Positions 1 through 6,619 of a stretch of 64,000 nt of DNA are shown here, piece after piece. The position numbers were made by a program, and so were the translations under genes. Each line of letters starts with the position of its first letter. The stretch's first letter is position 1. Source of the stretch: Paenibacillus massiliensis subsp. panacisoli DSM 21345 (GTDB lineage: Bacteria; Bacillota; Bacilli; Paenibacillales; Paenibacillaceae); assembly GCF_000426545.1 (NCBI RefSeq), contig NZ_AUFO01000016.1:1-64000 (forward strand), in the 5' to 3' direction. The notes beneath the pieces are model-generated. The model saw only the letters and a list, made by a program, of their open reading frames with translations. It made no database searches and was not told where the DNA came from.

Positions 1-243
1 AATAAGGGTCGACTGCTGCAATGTCCATTTCCCCACAGGGATGGAGGACTTGCGCCTTTGGACATAGCTCTCCTGAGATCGCTCAGCACGATATGACTCC
101 TGCGCCAGGTTTCGACGGAGTTCTCGGCAAATGGTGGCATGATGCCTGCCTAATTCACTGGCAATGGCTCTGGCACTTTTCCCCTGCTGGTGGAGGATTT
201 CTAGCTTGCTGCGCTCGATTATGCTAAGATGTGTGTAGCTCAT
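1..243 (-). CDS. IS30-family transposase, N-terminal part, cut by window edge
   Basis: Reading the minus strand from the ATG at 243 gives 81 codons open to the window edge, beginning MSYTHLSIIERSKLEILHQQ. The helix-turn-helix follows (GKSARAIASELGRHHATICREL, residues 21-42). This is the DNA-binding head typical of IS30 transposases, which bind their own terminal repeats. A Shine-Dalgarno AGGAGA sits just upstream. The catalytic DDE domain would lie to the left of the window, so I cannot say whether the gene is intact. The element's end should lie near 270-300, where a small inverted repeat (271-293) occurs. The neighbouring AT-rich DNA to the right looks like disrupted host or accessory sequence. 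Confidence 0.8.
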   Translation of the reverse strand, partial: MSYTHLSIIERSKLEILHQQGKSARAIASELGRHHATICRELRRNLAQESYRAERSQESYVQRRKSSIPVGKWTLQQSTLI

Positions 244-270
244 GGTGGATTCTCCTTGTGTGAATGCGTG

Positions 271-293
271 GTGTAGGAACCTTCATTCTACAC
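271..293. repeat. Inverted repeat near the presumed IS30 end
   Basis: GTGTAG at 271-276 is mirrored by CTACAC at 288-293, with partial pairing inward. It lies about 30 bp upstream of the transposase start, where a terminal inverted repeat or transposase-promoter operator is expected. The other end of the element is outside the window, so the true boundary cannot be fixed. Confidence 0.35.
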
Positions 294-303
294 GAATCCG
301 GCC

Positions 304-600
304 ATGGGCCCTTTTTATTTATTTCCAGTAGGTGTCGCACTTCATATTACAAACCGTCATTATAAAAGTAAAGTAATGGCGGAAAGACAGGTTCAATTAT
401 ATAGTGATCTTGGTGAATATAAACTCAAAAAAAACCTCGAAGTCGGGTTATACTTCATACTCGAAGGTTTACGTTTAGCCATTAACATACGCAGCATACG
501 TTACATGGTTAGTTGTATGAATTTACTTGAGCGATATAGGGACCATTCCAATCCAGAGGCGATAACTATGTATGAACAATTAAAAAAAAGAAGCATATAA
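304..600 (+). pseudogene. Helical protein fragment next to the IS30 end (possible 3' end of a TPR regulator)
   Basis: The frame is open from about 277 and ends at the TAA at 598-600. The first ATG (304) has no ribosome binding site, and neither does the next internal one (376). The translated part is helical, with the segment YFILEGLRLAINIRSIRY followed by a tail spaced C-x3-LERYRD-x7-I-x2-Y-x2-L. That spacing resembles, from memory, the last TPR helices of Rap/PlcR/NprR-type peptide-sensing regulators. The lack of a start and the adjacency to an IS30 end suggest a 3' remnant cut by the insertion. A short signal-peptide gene lies downstream (981), as peptide pheromone genes do, though 380 bp away. 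The function is not established. Confidence 0.35.
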
Positions 601-642
601 AATTATTAGTTAATATATTGATTGTATAATATTATTTAGAAG

Positions 643-668
643 AGGACCTCTCAGATATGAAAGGTCCT
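643..668 (+). terminator. Probable terminator after the 304-600 fragment
   Basis: AGGACCT (643-649) and AGGTCCT (662-668) form a perfect 7-bp stem with a 12-nt loop, followed by TATTT. It lies 43 nt after the stop codon of the upstream fragment. Confidence 0.5.
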
Positions 669-980
669 TATTTACAATGCATGAGAAGGGGTTATGATTT
701 TCGTTCGATCCAACCATTTAAAAAATCATAGGGTTGTCTCTAGTGTTTTATTCAATAAAATGACATGTCCAACTAATATATTACATAGAAAGTTATTCCA
801 GTAGAGTGGTGAGTAATTTTCTAGCTCGTGTATATCTTAGTTAGTCAAGGAGTTGATCGGTCTAAAGCTAAAATTACGTGATTGGAAGCTACAGAAGAGA
901 TTACGAGTTTATGTAGTGTGATGTCCCTGTCTTCAGAATCAAAGCATATATTAAATAAAAATGAAGAGGTGTTCTAATTT
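669..980. other. AT-rich stretch without a recognisable gene
   Basis: I see no credible open reading frame here on either strand. The sequence is AT-rich like the flanking accessory DNA. The only visible signal is AGAGGTG at 965-971, which could serve as a ribosome binding site for the small ORF starting at 981. Confidence 0.4.
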
Positions 981-1097
981 ATGAAAGAGAAAATTGCCAT
1001 AGTACTAATGACAACATCCCTTGTACTTTCTATGGGCGCTGTAGCCTCAGCAGAGAACTCTTCAGTTAGTGCAGCAGTGGTAGTACAGAAGTGGTAG
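981..1097 (+). CDS. Short secreted (pheromone-like) peptide precursor, probably frameshifted
   Basis: The 38-codon ORF starts MKEKIAIVLMTTSLVLSMG and continues AVASAENSS. This is a textbook signal peptide: KEK, a hydrophobic core of about 14 residues, then an ASA cleavage site. AGAGGTG lies 9 nt before the ATG. In the current frame it ends VVVQKW. An imperfect 14-bp tandem repeat (1077-1090, 1091-1104) sits just before the stop. If one unit is removed, the frame continues as VVVTNLAPNSNGAGPD and stops at 1138-1140, giving an exported propeptide of about 48 residues. Size and layout resemble Phr/NprX-type signalling precursors, but this is inference. The gene may be broken or may contain a sequencing error. 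Confidence 0.4.
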   Translation: MKEKIAIVLMTTSLVLSMGAVASAENSSVSAAVVVQKW

Positions 1098-1104
1098 TAA
1101 CAAA
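1077..1104 (+). repeat. 14-bp imperfect tandem repeat that shifts the reading frame
   Basis: GTGGTAGTACAGAA is followed directly by GTGGTAGTAACAAA, matching at 11 of 14 positions. Because 14 is not a multiple of three, the duplication moves the small-peptide ORF into a stop codon. Confidence 0.6.
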
Positions 1105-1198
1105 CCTAGCCCCTAATTCTAACGGTGCGGGTCCAGATTAATAAAGCGAGCAATATTACGGAGGAGCCGCAAATCTATAAACTGAAGGAGCGTTTAGC

Positions 1199-1315
1199 AT
1201 TAAAAAAATATTAATTGTAATTGGAGTTGTGATGACAGTATTAGTTGTACTACATGTAGGCCTTATAACACTTTATAATGTTGAACCTTCTATTCAAATG
1301 AAGATGGAAAGATGA
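1199..1315 (+). CDS. Possible tiny membrane peptide with a non-standard start
   Basis: An in-frame stretch reads KKILIVIGVVMTVLVVL, HVGLITLYNVEPSIQMKMER, then stop. That is one long hydrophobic helix with a basic start, as in small membrane peptides or uncleaved signal anchors. GAAGGAG (1184-1190) is well placed for the ATT at 1199, but ATT is very rarely a start codon. GTG 1229 or ATG 1232 would give only 27-28 residues. It may be the relic of a longer gene. Confidence 0.2.
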   Translation: MKKILIVIGVVMTVLVVLHVGLITLYNVEPSIQMKMER

Positions 1316-1388
1316 TGAAATTTTTCTTACGCTCAAAAATGTTATTAGTACACAGAGGAAGTCTTTGAAAAATTCTCCTGATTTACGG

Positions 1389-1417
1389 TTGACAATCTAA
1401 GCCATATAAAATATGTA
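1389..1417 (+). promoter_or_regulatory. Sigma-A type promoter for the 1564 gene
   Basis: TTGACA at 1389-1394 is followed after 17 nt by TATGTA at 1412-1417. The next gene on this strand starts at 1564, which implies a leader of roughly 140 nt. Confidence 0.5.
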
Positions 1418-1563
1418 TACGCGCTAATTTTATATGTCATTTTTATTAGATCAAATGACCCAATAAATTGAATAAATATGAATATTGCATTATTTACCAA
1501 TTAAACGCTTTTAATTACAATATAAGTGTGATTATCACTACTTTAGGGAGGAGTAACAAGGAA

Positions 1564-2184
1564 ATGAGTAAGAATTTAAAAAGGATTGTTGTTAGTTGTT
1601 TGGCCTTTACCTTGTTATTTGGAAGTGTTGGTATTGTAGGGGCCACTGAGTCAACCAGTATTAATAGTAACTCTGATCTTACATCCAGTGATTCATACAT
1701 AATTAGTGACTCCAAGAGCCTTACCAAAGAACAACTAGAAAGTGTCTATACGATTTCAATGAATAATCCTGCTGTAAAAAGTGGTAATGAATCCTTTGAT
1801 ATTATCACACCTTCTTCTGAAATTATCGGTGAATCAGGAATGGTTGTGGCAGGCCCTTTGTATCAAACTCACACTAATAAATCGGCTCGGATAATTGCAG
1901 ATGGAATGGTATCATGGCTAATTACAAAAACTCCACTAGGGAAAGCTCTGGATCAGAGCAAAATACTGGTATGGGTTTACGGCATCGCTCAAGGCTGGGG
2001 CTTAGACTTTGCTATTGGCCCTAAGTATACAGGGATGTGGACTACCAGATCTTATAATAATCACACAGGAATGTATCATTATTACCTTAACCTTGTCTAT
2101 TACACTAACAATTCTTTTGTAACCCCGATTGATGTTCAGTACCGAGAGATACACAGGTCTGTCAGGCCAATCGAGAATTTTTAG
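1564..2184 (+). CDS. Secreted protein of unknown function (206 aa)
   Basis: The ATG at 1564 is preferred to the longer reading from 1468 because GGGAGGAG precedes it by about 10 nt and the protein then begins with a signal peptide. That peptide is MSKNLKRIVVSCLAFTLLFG with cleavage near VGA-TES. The mature part has a Ser/Asn/Asp-rich N-terminal third. A hydrophobic segment follows around residues 130-150 (WLITKTPLGKALDQSKILVW), then a Tyr/His/Asn-rich tail (YNNHTGMYHYYLNLVYY). I do not recognise the family. A small membrane protein gene follows after 83 bp, with a hairpin in the gap, an arrangement also seen for exported toxins and their immunity proteins. That role is speculation. Confidence 0.7.
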   Translation: MSKNLKRIVVSCLAFTLLFGSVGIVGATESTSINSNSDLTSSDSYIISDSKSLTKEQLESVYTISMNNPAVKSGNESFDIITPSSEIIGESGMVVAGPLYQTHTNKSARIIADGMVSWLITKTPLGKALDQSKILVWVYGIAQGWGLDFAIGPKYTGMWTTRSYNNHTGMYHYYLNLVYYTNNSFVTPIDVQYREIHRSVRPIENF

Positions 2185-2200
2185 GACATGAACTAAATAC

Positions 2201-2245
2201 TGCCTTCATAGTCTTAAAAGAAAGCCCAAAGAGTCTATGAAGGCA
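2201..2245 (+). promoter_or_regulatory. Intercistronic hairpin
   Basis: TGCCTTCATAG (2201-2211) is exactly complementary to CTATGAAGGCA (2235-2245), giving an 11-bp stem with partial pairing further in. No T-tract follows and AAAGGAG for the next gene starts about 10 nt later. It is therefore more likely an mRNA-processing or partial-attenuation hairpin between 1564 and 2268 than a full terminator. Confidence 0.5.
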
Positions 2246-2267
2246 TATACATAAAGGAGAAATATCA

Positions 2268-2570
2268 ATGTTTGGCAATTTTTTTAGGAAAATAGTTCGT
2301 GATAGATATCACTTTTTTTTCGTGTTGTGTATAGCATCATACTTTTTGATTTTTACACCTAATCAGCTAACGTTTCTAGTTGAGAACTTATATGGAGGCC
2401 GTTCATTTTTTTCTCAATTCACAATCTTCATTATCTTTTTATCTTGTGTTAAGCTCAGTGAATTCTTAATTATAGCCTTGAGAAGTTTGGTTTCAAAGGC
2501 TCCGATCATGCTATGGATTCTTTATATTCTCATAATTGCGTTGATGATCTATGGATTGTTTCAAAAATGA
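2268..2570 (+). CDS. Small membrane protein of unknown function (100 aa)
   Basis: The ATG follows AAAGGAG with a spacing of 8 nt. The product has a basic N-terminus (FFRKIVRDRYH). Three hydrophobic segments follow at about residues 15-32 (FFFVLCIASYFLIF), 48-72 (FFSQFTIFIIFLSC) and 78-97 (IMLWILYILIIALMIYGLF), so it should be an integral membrane protein with three helices. I recognise no family. It probably shares a transcript with the secreted protein upstream, and its size and position would suit an immunity-type protein, but nothing proves this. Confidence 0.6.
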   Translation: MFGNFFRKIVRDRYHFFFVLCIASYFLIFTPNQLTFLVENLYGGRSFFSQFTIFIIFLSCVKLSEFLIIALRSLVSKAPIMLWILYILIIALMIYGLFQK

Positions 2571-2690
2571 ATCACTGTTGCATAGTTTGTTTTTGATCTA
2601 GCTATCTGTATCCAAAAATTAATTGAAGAACAAACAAAGCCTCGAATTTATCAATAAGCCGAATATATCAAACTTAATTATTATAATGAG

Positions 2691-2740
2691 TGAAACCACG
2701 CCAAGGGGCAATTACAAGCCCTTGTCTTAGCGTGGTTTCA
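2691..2740. terminator. Long hairpin between the 2268 gene and the CRISPR array
   Basis: TGAAACCACGC (2691-2701) pairs perfectly with GCGTGGTTTCA (2730-2740). A second inner pairing (CAAGGG...CCCTTG) makes a long stem. It lies 120 nt after the 2268 stop codon. There is no T-run on the plus strand, so termination is uncertain. Confidence 0.45.
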
Positions 2741-2784
2741 ACATGATTCGGTAGTTGATTGAAGGATGTCCTATTATTCAGTAG

Positions 2785-3217
2785 AAAAATATCCATGCAT
2801 CCGTGTAGAGTGCGACTTCGACACGCGTACTAAGTTCGGTGAGATTTGTTTCAACCCACGCACTCAAGTAGAGTGCGACTTTCTGCGGAGTGACAATTTT
2901 TGTTCCGCTGAATTTATTTCAATCCACGCACTCAAGTAGAGTGCGACCGCTGTGCTTGTGCATTACACAGTTATCGGGAATGTATTTCAATCCACGCACT
3001 CAAGTAGAGTGCGACTTGCGTGGGCAGGACAAACAGGATATTGGATGCCTATTTCAATCCACGCACTCAAGTAGAGTGCGACAGCGAAAAACAACTATAA
3101 AGGTGTATGATGAGATTTGTTTCAACCCACGCACTCAAGTAGAGTGCGACTAGCTGAGGCAGGACAAACAGGATATTGGATGCCTATTTCAATCCACGCA
3201 CTCAAGTAGAGTGCGAC
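2785..3217 (-). CRISPR. Type I-C-like CRISPR array, seven repeats, six spacers, no cas genes
   Basis: Six 32-bp repeats lie at 2848-2879, 2916-2947, 2984-3015, 3051-3082, 3119-3150 and 3186-3217. They begin ATTTCAATCCACGCACTC and end AGTAGAGTGCGAC; two variants begin GTTTCAACCC (2848, 3119). A degenerate copy at 2785-2816 keeps only the GTAGAGTGCGAC end. Spacers are 31-36 nt. Read on the minus strand the repeat starts GTCGCACTCTAC and ends GTGGATTGAAAT, as in type I-C repeats, so the array is read right to left and the degenerate repeat is the old, leader-distal end. Spacers at 3016-3050 and 3151-3185 share 28 of 35 nt. No cas gene is present in the window, and the leader side looks truncated. 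Confidence 0.9.
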
Positions 3218-3224
3218 AGCGAAA

Positions 3225-3244
3225 AACAACTTAACCAAGTTGTT
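3225..3244. repeat. Perfect small hairpin at the leader side of the CRISPR array
   Basis: AACAACTT (3225-3232) and AAGTTGTT (3237-3244) pair perfectly around AACC. It begins inside the 14-nt sequence (3218-3231) that duplicates the start of spacer 5. The array therefore seems to end in a broken spacer rather than in a clean leader. Confidence 0.5.
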
Positions 3245-3460
3245 AGTACTCCTAATTCTAACGTTTAAGCGTGAAAATATAAAGGATAAGTGCTGCTTTC
3301 TCAGATGTGTGTTCACATTTCATTCACATTCGACATGGATTCGACAAAATCTGAGGTGCTAATCCCCCGGGGAAATCATGTGAGCTTGGCATTCGCACCA
3401 AAGGTTAGCTGGCAATTATGCAGTATAGCTATTGCATTTTACAGCATCAGCAAGGGCAGT
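3245..3460. other. Region right of the CRISPR array without a supported gene
   Basis: The CRISPR leader would be expected here, since the array is transcribed leftwards. I cannot identify an AT-rich leader with promoter boxes. An 85-codon reading (3290-3547) runs into the 130-bp repeat and has no ribosome binding site, so I do not call it. Confidence 0.4.
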
Positions 3461-3590
3461 AGCGGAGGGTCGGAGGAATTCTGGAGAAACGAAGTGTTCG
3501 CCTTTAAAACCTTATTTACACCGCTAACTCTTTTATCTAATGAATAAATCAGGTTTTAACAGCGATCGAAGGAAACCTCCGAGCCCGTAG
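3461..3590 (+). repeat. 130-bp dispersed hairpin element, copy A
   Basis: It begins AGCGGAGGGTCGGAGG and ends GAGCCCGTAG, exactly 130 bp, the same length as copy C (22181-22310). A conserved block GAAGTGTTCGCCTTTAAA precedes the left stem arm TTAAAACCTTATT (3504-3516). The right arm is AATCAGGTTTTAA (3547-3559), pairing at 12 of 13 positions. Copy B lies inverted at 19107-19235. It has no coding capacity and behaves like an intergenic MITE- or REP-type sequence. Confidence 0.75.
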
Positions 3591-3785
3591 CGTCACGACG
3601 CGCAAAACCATGCCGGCAGCTTCATCATGCACGAATTACGAGTCGAAGCCTCTGCCCGAATAACATGCACGCAGTTCACCATGCTCGAATACCGAGCCCG
3701 TTAGCGACTCCATGCACAATTCCCGAGCCCGTAGCCACGCCATGCATCATACCGCGCCCGCAGCACACCCATACCCGCGCCAGAA
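3580..3785. repeat. Degenerate tandem repeats built on the element's right end
   Basis: Units containing CGAGCCCGTAGC or close variants recur around 3580, 3700, 3726 and 3752, each followed by a variant of CACGCCATGCAC. The core equals the right end of the 130-bp element, so the tract may have grown from copy A. It fills the space up to the mtnE stop codon. Confidence 0.45.
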
Positions 3786-3790
3786 AAACC

Positions 3791-5008
3791 TTAGCCGAAC
3801 AATCCCAGCCTTCCGATACGCTGAGCGGCCTCAATGAGTCGTTCTTCCGAGCTCAGCAGCCCAATTCGAACATAGCCCTCTCCATGCGCACCGAAGCCAA
3901 CGCCTGGAGCAACGGCCACCTTGGCTTCTTTGAGGAGCAGCTCTGCGAATTCGGATGAGCTGTACTTCTCAGGAACAGGCAGCCAGCTGAAGAATGAGCC
4001 TTGGGGACGGTCTGCCTTCCAGCCGATCTGCTCCAATGCACCAAAGAAGGCGTCACGCCGTGATTCATACCGTCCGACCAGCTCAGCGACACAATCCTGT
4101 GGGGCTGTAAGCGCCTTGGCTGCCGCCGCCTGAATCCCTCCGAACAGGCTGACGTAGATATGATCTTGCAGCAGATTGATTTTGGAGATAATCTCCGCAT
4201 TTCCGAGCGCGAAGCCGACCCGCCAGCCTGCCATATTGTAGGTCTTGGATAATGTATAGAATTCGATCCCGACCTCCTTGGCACCGGGAGCTTGCAGGAA
4301 GCTTACTGGTCGATTGCCATCAAAGCCGATGGCACCATAGGCAAAATCACTAGCAATCACGATCTGATGCTTCCGCGCAAAAGCAACTGTGTCCTCGTAA
4401 AAGGACAGCGGAGCTGTAGCAGACGTCGGGTTGTTCGGATAGTTGAGGAACATCAGCTTGGCCAGCTCACGCTCCTGCTCCGAAATAGCCTGATAGTCAG
4501 GCAAGAAGCTGTTGCTCTCCAGCAACGGCATGAACGACATTTTCGCACGAGCAAGTGCTACACCTGACCAATAATCCGGGTAGCCGGGATCAGGCACGAG
4601 ACATACATCTCCGGGATTCAGCAAGATTTGCGGTAGCTGTACAAGTCCCGTCTTGCCGCCGAAGAGAATGGCGACCTCGGTCTCGGGGTCAAGCACTACG
4701 CCATAATCCTCCAAGTACCGACGTGCGATGGCTTCCTTCAGGAAAGCATGCCCGGTGAATGGAGAATATTTGTGAAATTGCGGCTCTGTTGCAGCTGTCT
4801 GAAGCTCCTCGACAATATGCTGCGGCGTAGGCGTATCGGGATTTCCCTGTCCCAGATTGATGACATCATGCCCTGCTGCAATTTCACGGTTGACTTGCTG
4901 AACCAAGGTGGCGAAGAATTGTGTTGGCAATTCGTTCATGACTGTAGCAGTTGGGATTGGAAATGCGGATATCTTATGCTGGACTGAGTTTGGGTTCATC
5001 GGTTTCAC
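3791..5008 (-). CDS. mtnE: Methionine-salvage aminotransferase MtnE
   Basis: This is a PLP-dependent aminotransferase (fold type I) of about 405 residues. It is expected to convert 2-oxo-4-methylthiobutyrate to methionine in the cytoplasm, the last step of the methylthioadenosine salvage pathway. Its sequence closely follows B. subtilis MtnE as I remember it: HDVINLGQGNPDTPTPQHIV, EVAILFGGKTGLVQLP, VPDPGYPDYWSGVALA, LNYPNNPTSA, and the PLP-lysine segment YTLSKTYNMAGWRVGFA. The longest reading starts at GTG 5008. ATG 4999, three codons in, fits the AAAGG ribosome site about equally well. It is divergent from the mtnU-like gene, and the two sit together in Bacillus. The other mtn genes are not in this window. 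Confidence 0.9.
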   Translation of the reverse strand: MKPMNPNSVQHKISAFPIPTATVMNELPTQFFATLVQQVNREIAAGHDVINLGQGNPDTPTPQHIVEELQTAATEPQFHKYSPFTGHAFLKEAIARRYLEDYGVVLDPETEVAILFGGKTGLVQLPQILLNPGDVCLVPDPGYPDYWSGVALARAKMSFMPLLESNSFLPDYQAISEQERELAKLMFLNYPNNPTSATAPLSFYEDTVAFARKHQIVIASDFAYGAIGFDGNRPVSFLQAPGAKEVGIEFYTLSKTYNMAGWRVGFALGNAEIISKINLLQDHIYVSLFGGIQAAAAKALTAPQDCVAELVGRYESRRDAFFGALEQIGWKADRPQGSFFSWLPVPEKYSSSEFAELLLKEAKVAVAPGVGFGAHGEGYVRIGLLSSEERLIEAAQRIGRLGLFG

Positions 5009-5200
5009 ACTACCTTTATTGTAGGGTCTGAATTTCGTTAAAGCTTAATCTATCATGATATTCCCGGGTTGTATAGGGGGGATTAACCTGCTATCTGCAT
5101 GAAATCACGGTTGCACAGAGCTGGATGAAGCGGCTATGATAAGGTCACTACGTTACACGAGAACCGATATCGGGAGTATTATAGACAAAGGAGGCGTATG

Positions 5201-6019
5201 ATGTCACAACAGGGAGATTCACAGGTCCATATTGCACTTATTCAGGCGGATATTGCGCTTGGTAATCCTGAACACAATCGGAGTCATATCGAGAAGCTTA
5301 TGCAGGAGGCCGTGCAGACCGGCCCTACAGATCTGATCGTGCTGCCTGAGATGTGGAATACTGGCTACGCCCTAGATCGCATTCATGAGCTGGCTGATCC
5401 AGAGGGTCAGGAGACACGGGCATGGGTCAGCGAATTTGCACGTACACATGCTGTGAATGTGGTCGCAGGGTCCATTGCGGAGAAGCGCGCGGACGGACAG
5501 ATTTACAATACGATGTATGTATTCGATCGCGAGGGCAACACGGTATCCTCTTATTCGAAGATTCATCTGTTCCGTCTTATGGATGAGGAGAAGTATCTAC
5601 AGGCTGGTACAGAGCAGGTACAGTTTGAGTTGGATGGGCACATCCGGGCAGGTGCTTCGATCTGCTACGACATCCGCTTTCCTGAGCTGGCTCGTTCACT
5701 TGCCTTGTCAGGTGCGAATATGCTGATTGTTCCGGCGGAGTGGCCGCACCCCAGACTTCATCATTGGCGTACACTGCTCACTGCAAGGGCGATCGAGAAT
5801 CAGATGTACGTGCTGGCCTGCAATCGCGTGGGGCGCGGGGGAGAGACGGAATTTTTCGGGCATTCGACGATCATTGACCCTTGGGGAGAGATTGTCGCAG
5901 AGGGTGGCGAAGCCGAAGGAATCGTGCGGGGAAGCATTGTACCAGGACTCGTCACGGAGGTGCGAGGTCGCATTCCAGTATTTGAGGATCGGCGTCCAAC
6001 ACTGTATTCTTTGGATTAA
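5201..6019 (+). CDS. mtnU: Carbon-nitrogen hydrolase (MtnU / omega-amidase type)
   Basis: This is a nitrilase-superfamily protein of about 272 residues with the full Glu-Lys-Cys triad. The residues are E in LPEMWNTGY (about 50), K in SYSKIHLF (about 120) and C in ASICYDIRFPELAR (about 155). Bacillus carries the equivalent ykrU/mtnU beside mtnE. The likely job is hydrolysis of the 2-oxo acid amide left by glutamine- or asparagine-dependent transamination, which would pull the MtnE reaction forward. Two ATGs are adjacent at 5198 and 5201. AAAGGAGG ends at 5194, so 5201 has the normal spacing. No S-box riboswitch is visible upstream. Confidence 0.85.
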   Translation: MSQQGDSQVHIALIQADIALGNPEHNRSHIEKLMQEAVQTGPTDLIVLPEMWNTGYALDRIHELADPEGQETRAWVSEFARTHAVNVVAGSIAEKRADGQIYNTMYVFDREGNTVSSYSKIHLFRLMDEEKYLQAGTEQVQFELDGHIRAGASICYDIRFPELARSLALSGANMLIVPAEWPHPRLHHWRTLLTARAIENQMYVLACNRVGRGGETEFFGHSTIIDPWGEIVAEGGEAEGIVRGSIVPGLVTEVRGRIPVFEDRRPTLYSLD

Positions 6020-6099
6020 ATTACTTATTAGAATAAAACATACTAATTAGTATATGTAACATTTTTATATGTAAATGTAATCATTTTAATGGTGAGAAA

Positions 6100-6142
6100 A
6101 GTCCTGTTGCTGGATACATTGTATTCAGTGGCAGGATTTTTT
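6100..6142 (+). terminator. Terminator after mtnU
   Basis: GTCCTGTTGCTGGATAC pairs, with several G-U pairs, with GTATTCAGTGGCAGGAT across 6101-6137, followed by a run of Ts. An A-run precedes the stem. Confidence 0.8.
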
Positions 6143-6293
6143 ACAGTGCAGATTACGATCTACTAGGATCTATGGTGTAGACACTGCGGGTCCCTTGGCT
6201 GACCCGTCAGGTTAGGCAGGAACACATTCTTTTCTCCTGCATACTGTATCACGTAGGTTGCATAACTACTGGTATAGTCAAGGAGGGATTATC

Positions 6294-6617
6294 ATGAGCA
6301 TGCCGCAAATTCCAGAAGAGCGGTTCAGGCCCACCAAAGAAGAGGTTGTCATTGATCTCCTGAAGTCCATTGCGATGGAAGAAACGGCCATTTCTCATAT
6401 ATTGAATGCTGAGGCCGAGAAAATTCAAGCCTTTGTGGGCAAGAATCTGGATTTCCCAGGCTGTCCGACGACAAAGGAGATTATCCGTTTCAATGCGCAG
6501 GTGTTCAAAGTAATTGATGTAGTAGTCATGAAGGAATGGCTACTGCTGAGAAAAATGGAAAATGCGATGGAATTGGAGACGACTGCCTGCCACATTGAAG
6601 TTGAATGTGAGGAATAG
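6294..6617 (+). CDS. Uncharacterised protein, paralogue of the 7095 product
   Basis: The ATG at 6294 is chosen because AAGGAGGG lies 8 nt upstream; the longer reading from 6258 has no such site. The 107-residue product carries EVVIDLLKSIAMEETAISHI followed by LNAEAEKIQ (residues about 17-46). The third gene of this operon has the same pattern (EAVNLLLASIALEEMSLAHI, MNAEAEKIQ). The conserved ALEE...HI.NAEAEKIQ block suggests a helical hairpin. From memory, proteins with this block occur in spore-forming Bacilli, sometimes near collagen-like spore-surface genes, but I cannot name a function. There is no signal peptide. Confidence 0.75.
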   Translation: MSMPQIPEERFRPTKEEVVIDLLKSIAMEETAISHILNAEAEKIQAFVGKNLDFPGCPTTKEIIRFNAQVFKVIDVVVMKEWLLLRKMENAMELETTACHIEVECEE

Positions 6618-6619
6618 TC

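Noticed and set aside
2890..3153. 87-codon reading frame with repeated FQSTHSSRVR
   Set aside because: It is a translation of the CRISPR repeats and spacers, a known artefact, with no ribosome site.
3122..3316. 64-codon minus-strand reading frame
   Set aside because: It also runs through CRISPR repeats and the hairpin beside the array; no start signal.
3290..3547. 85-codon reading frame right of the array
   Set aside because: It ends inside the 130-bp repeat and lacks a ribosome site or any recognisable motif.
3665..3958. 97-codon reading frame opposite mtnE
   Set aside because: It lies over the degenerate tandem repeats and antisense to mtnE; composition is repeat-driven.
5009..5197. SAM (S-box) riboswitch before the mtn genes
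   Set aside because: I could not find its conserved core or a terminator-antiterminator pair.
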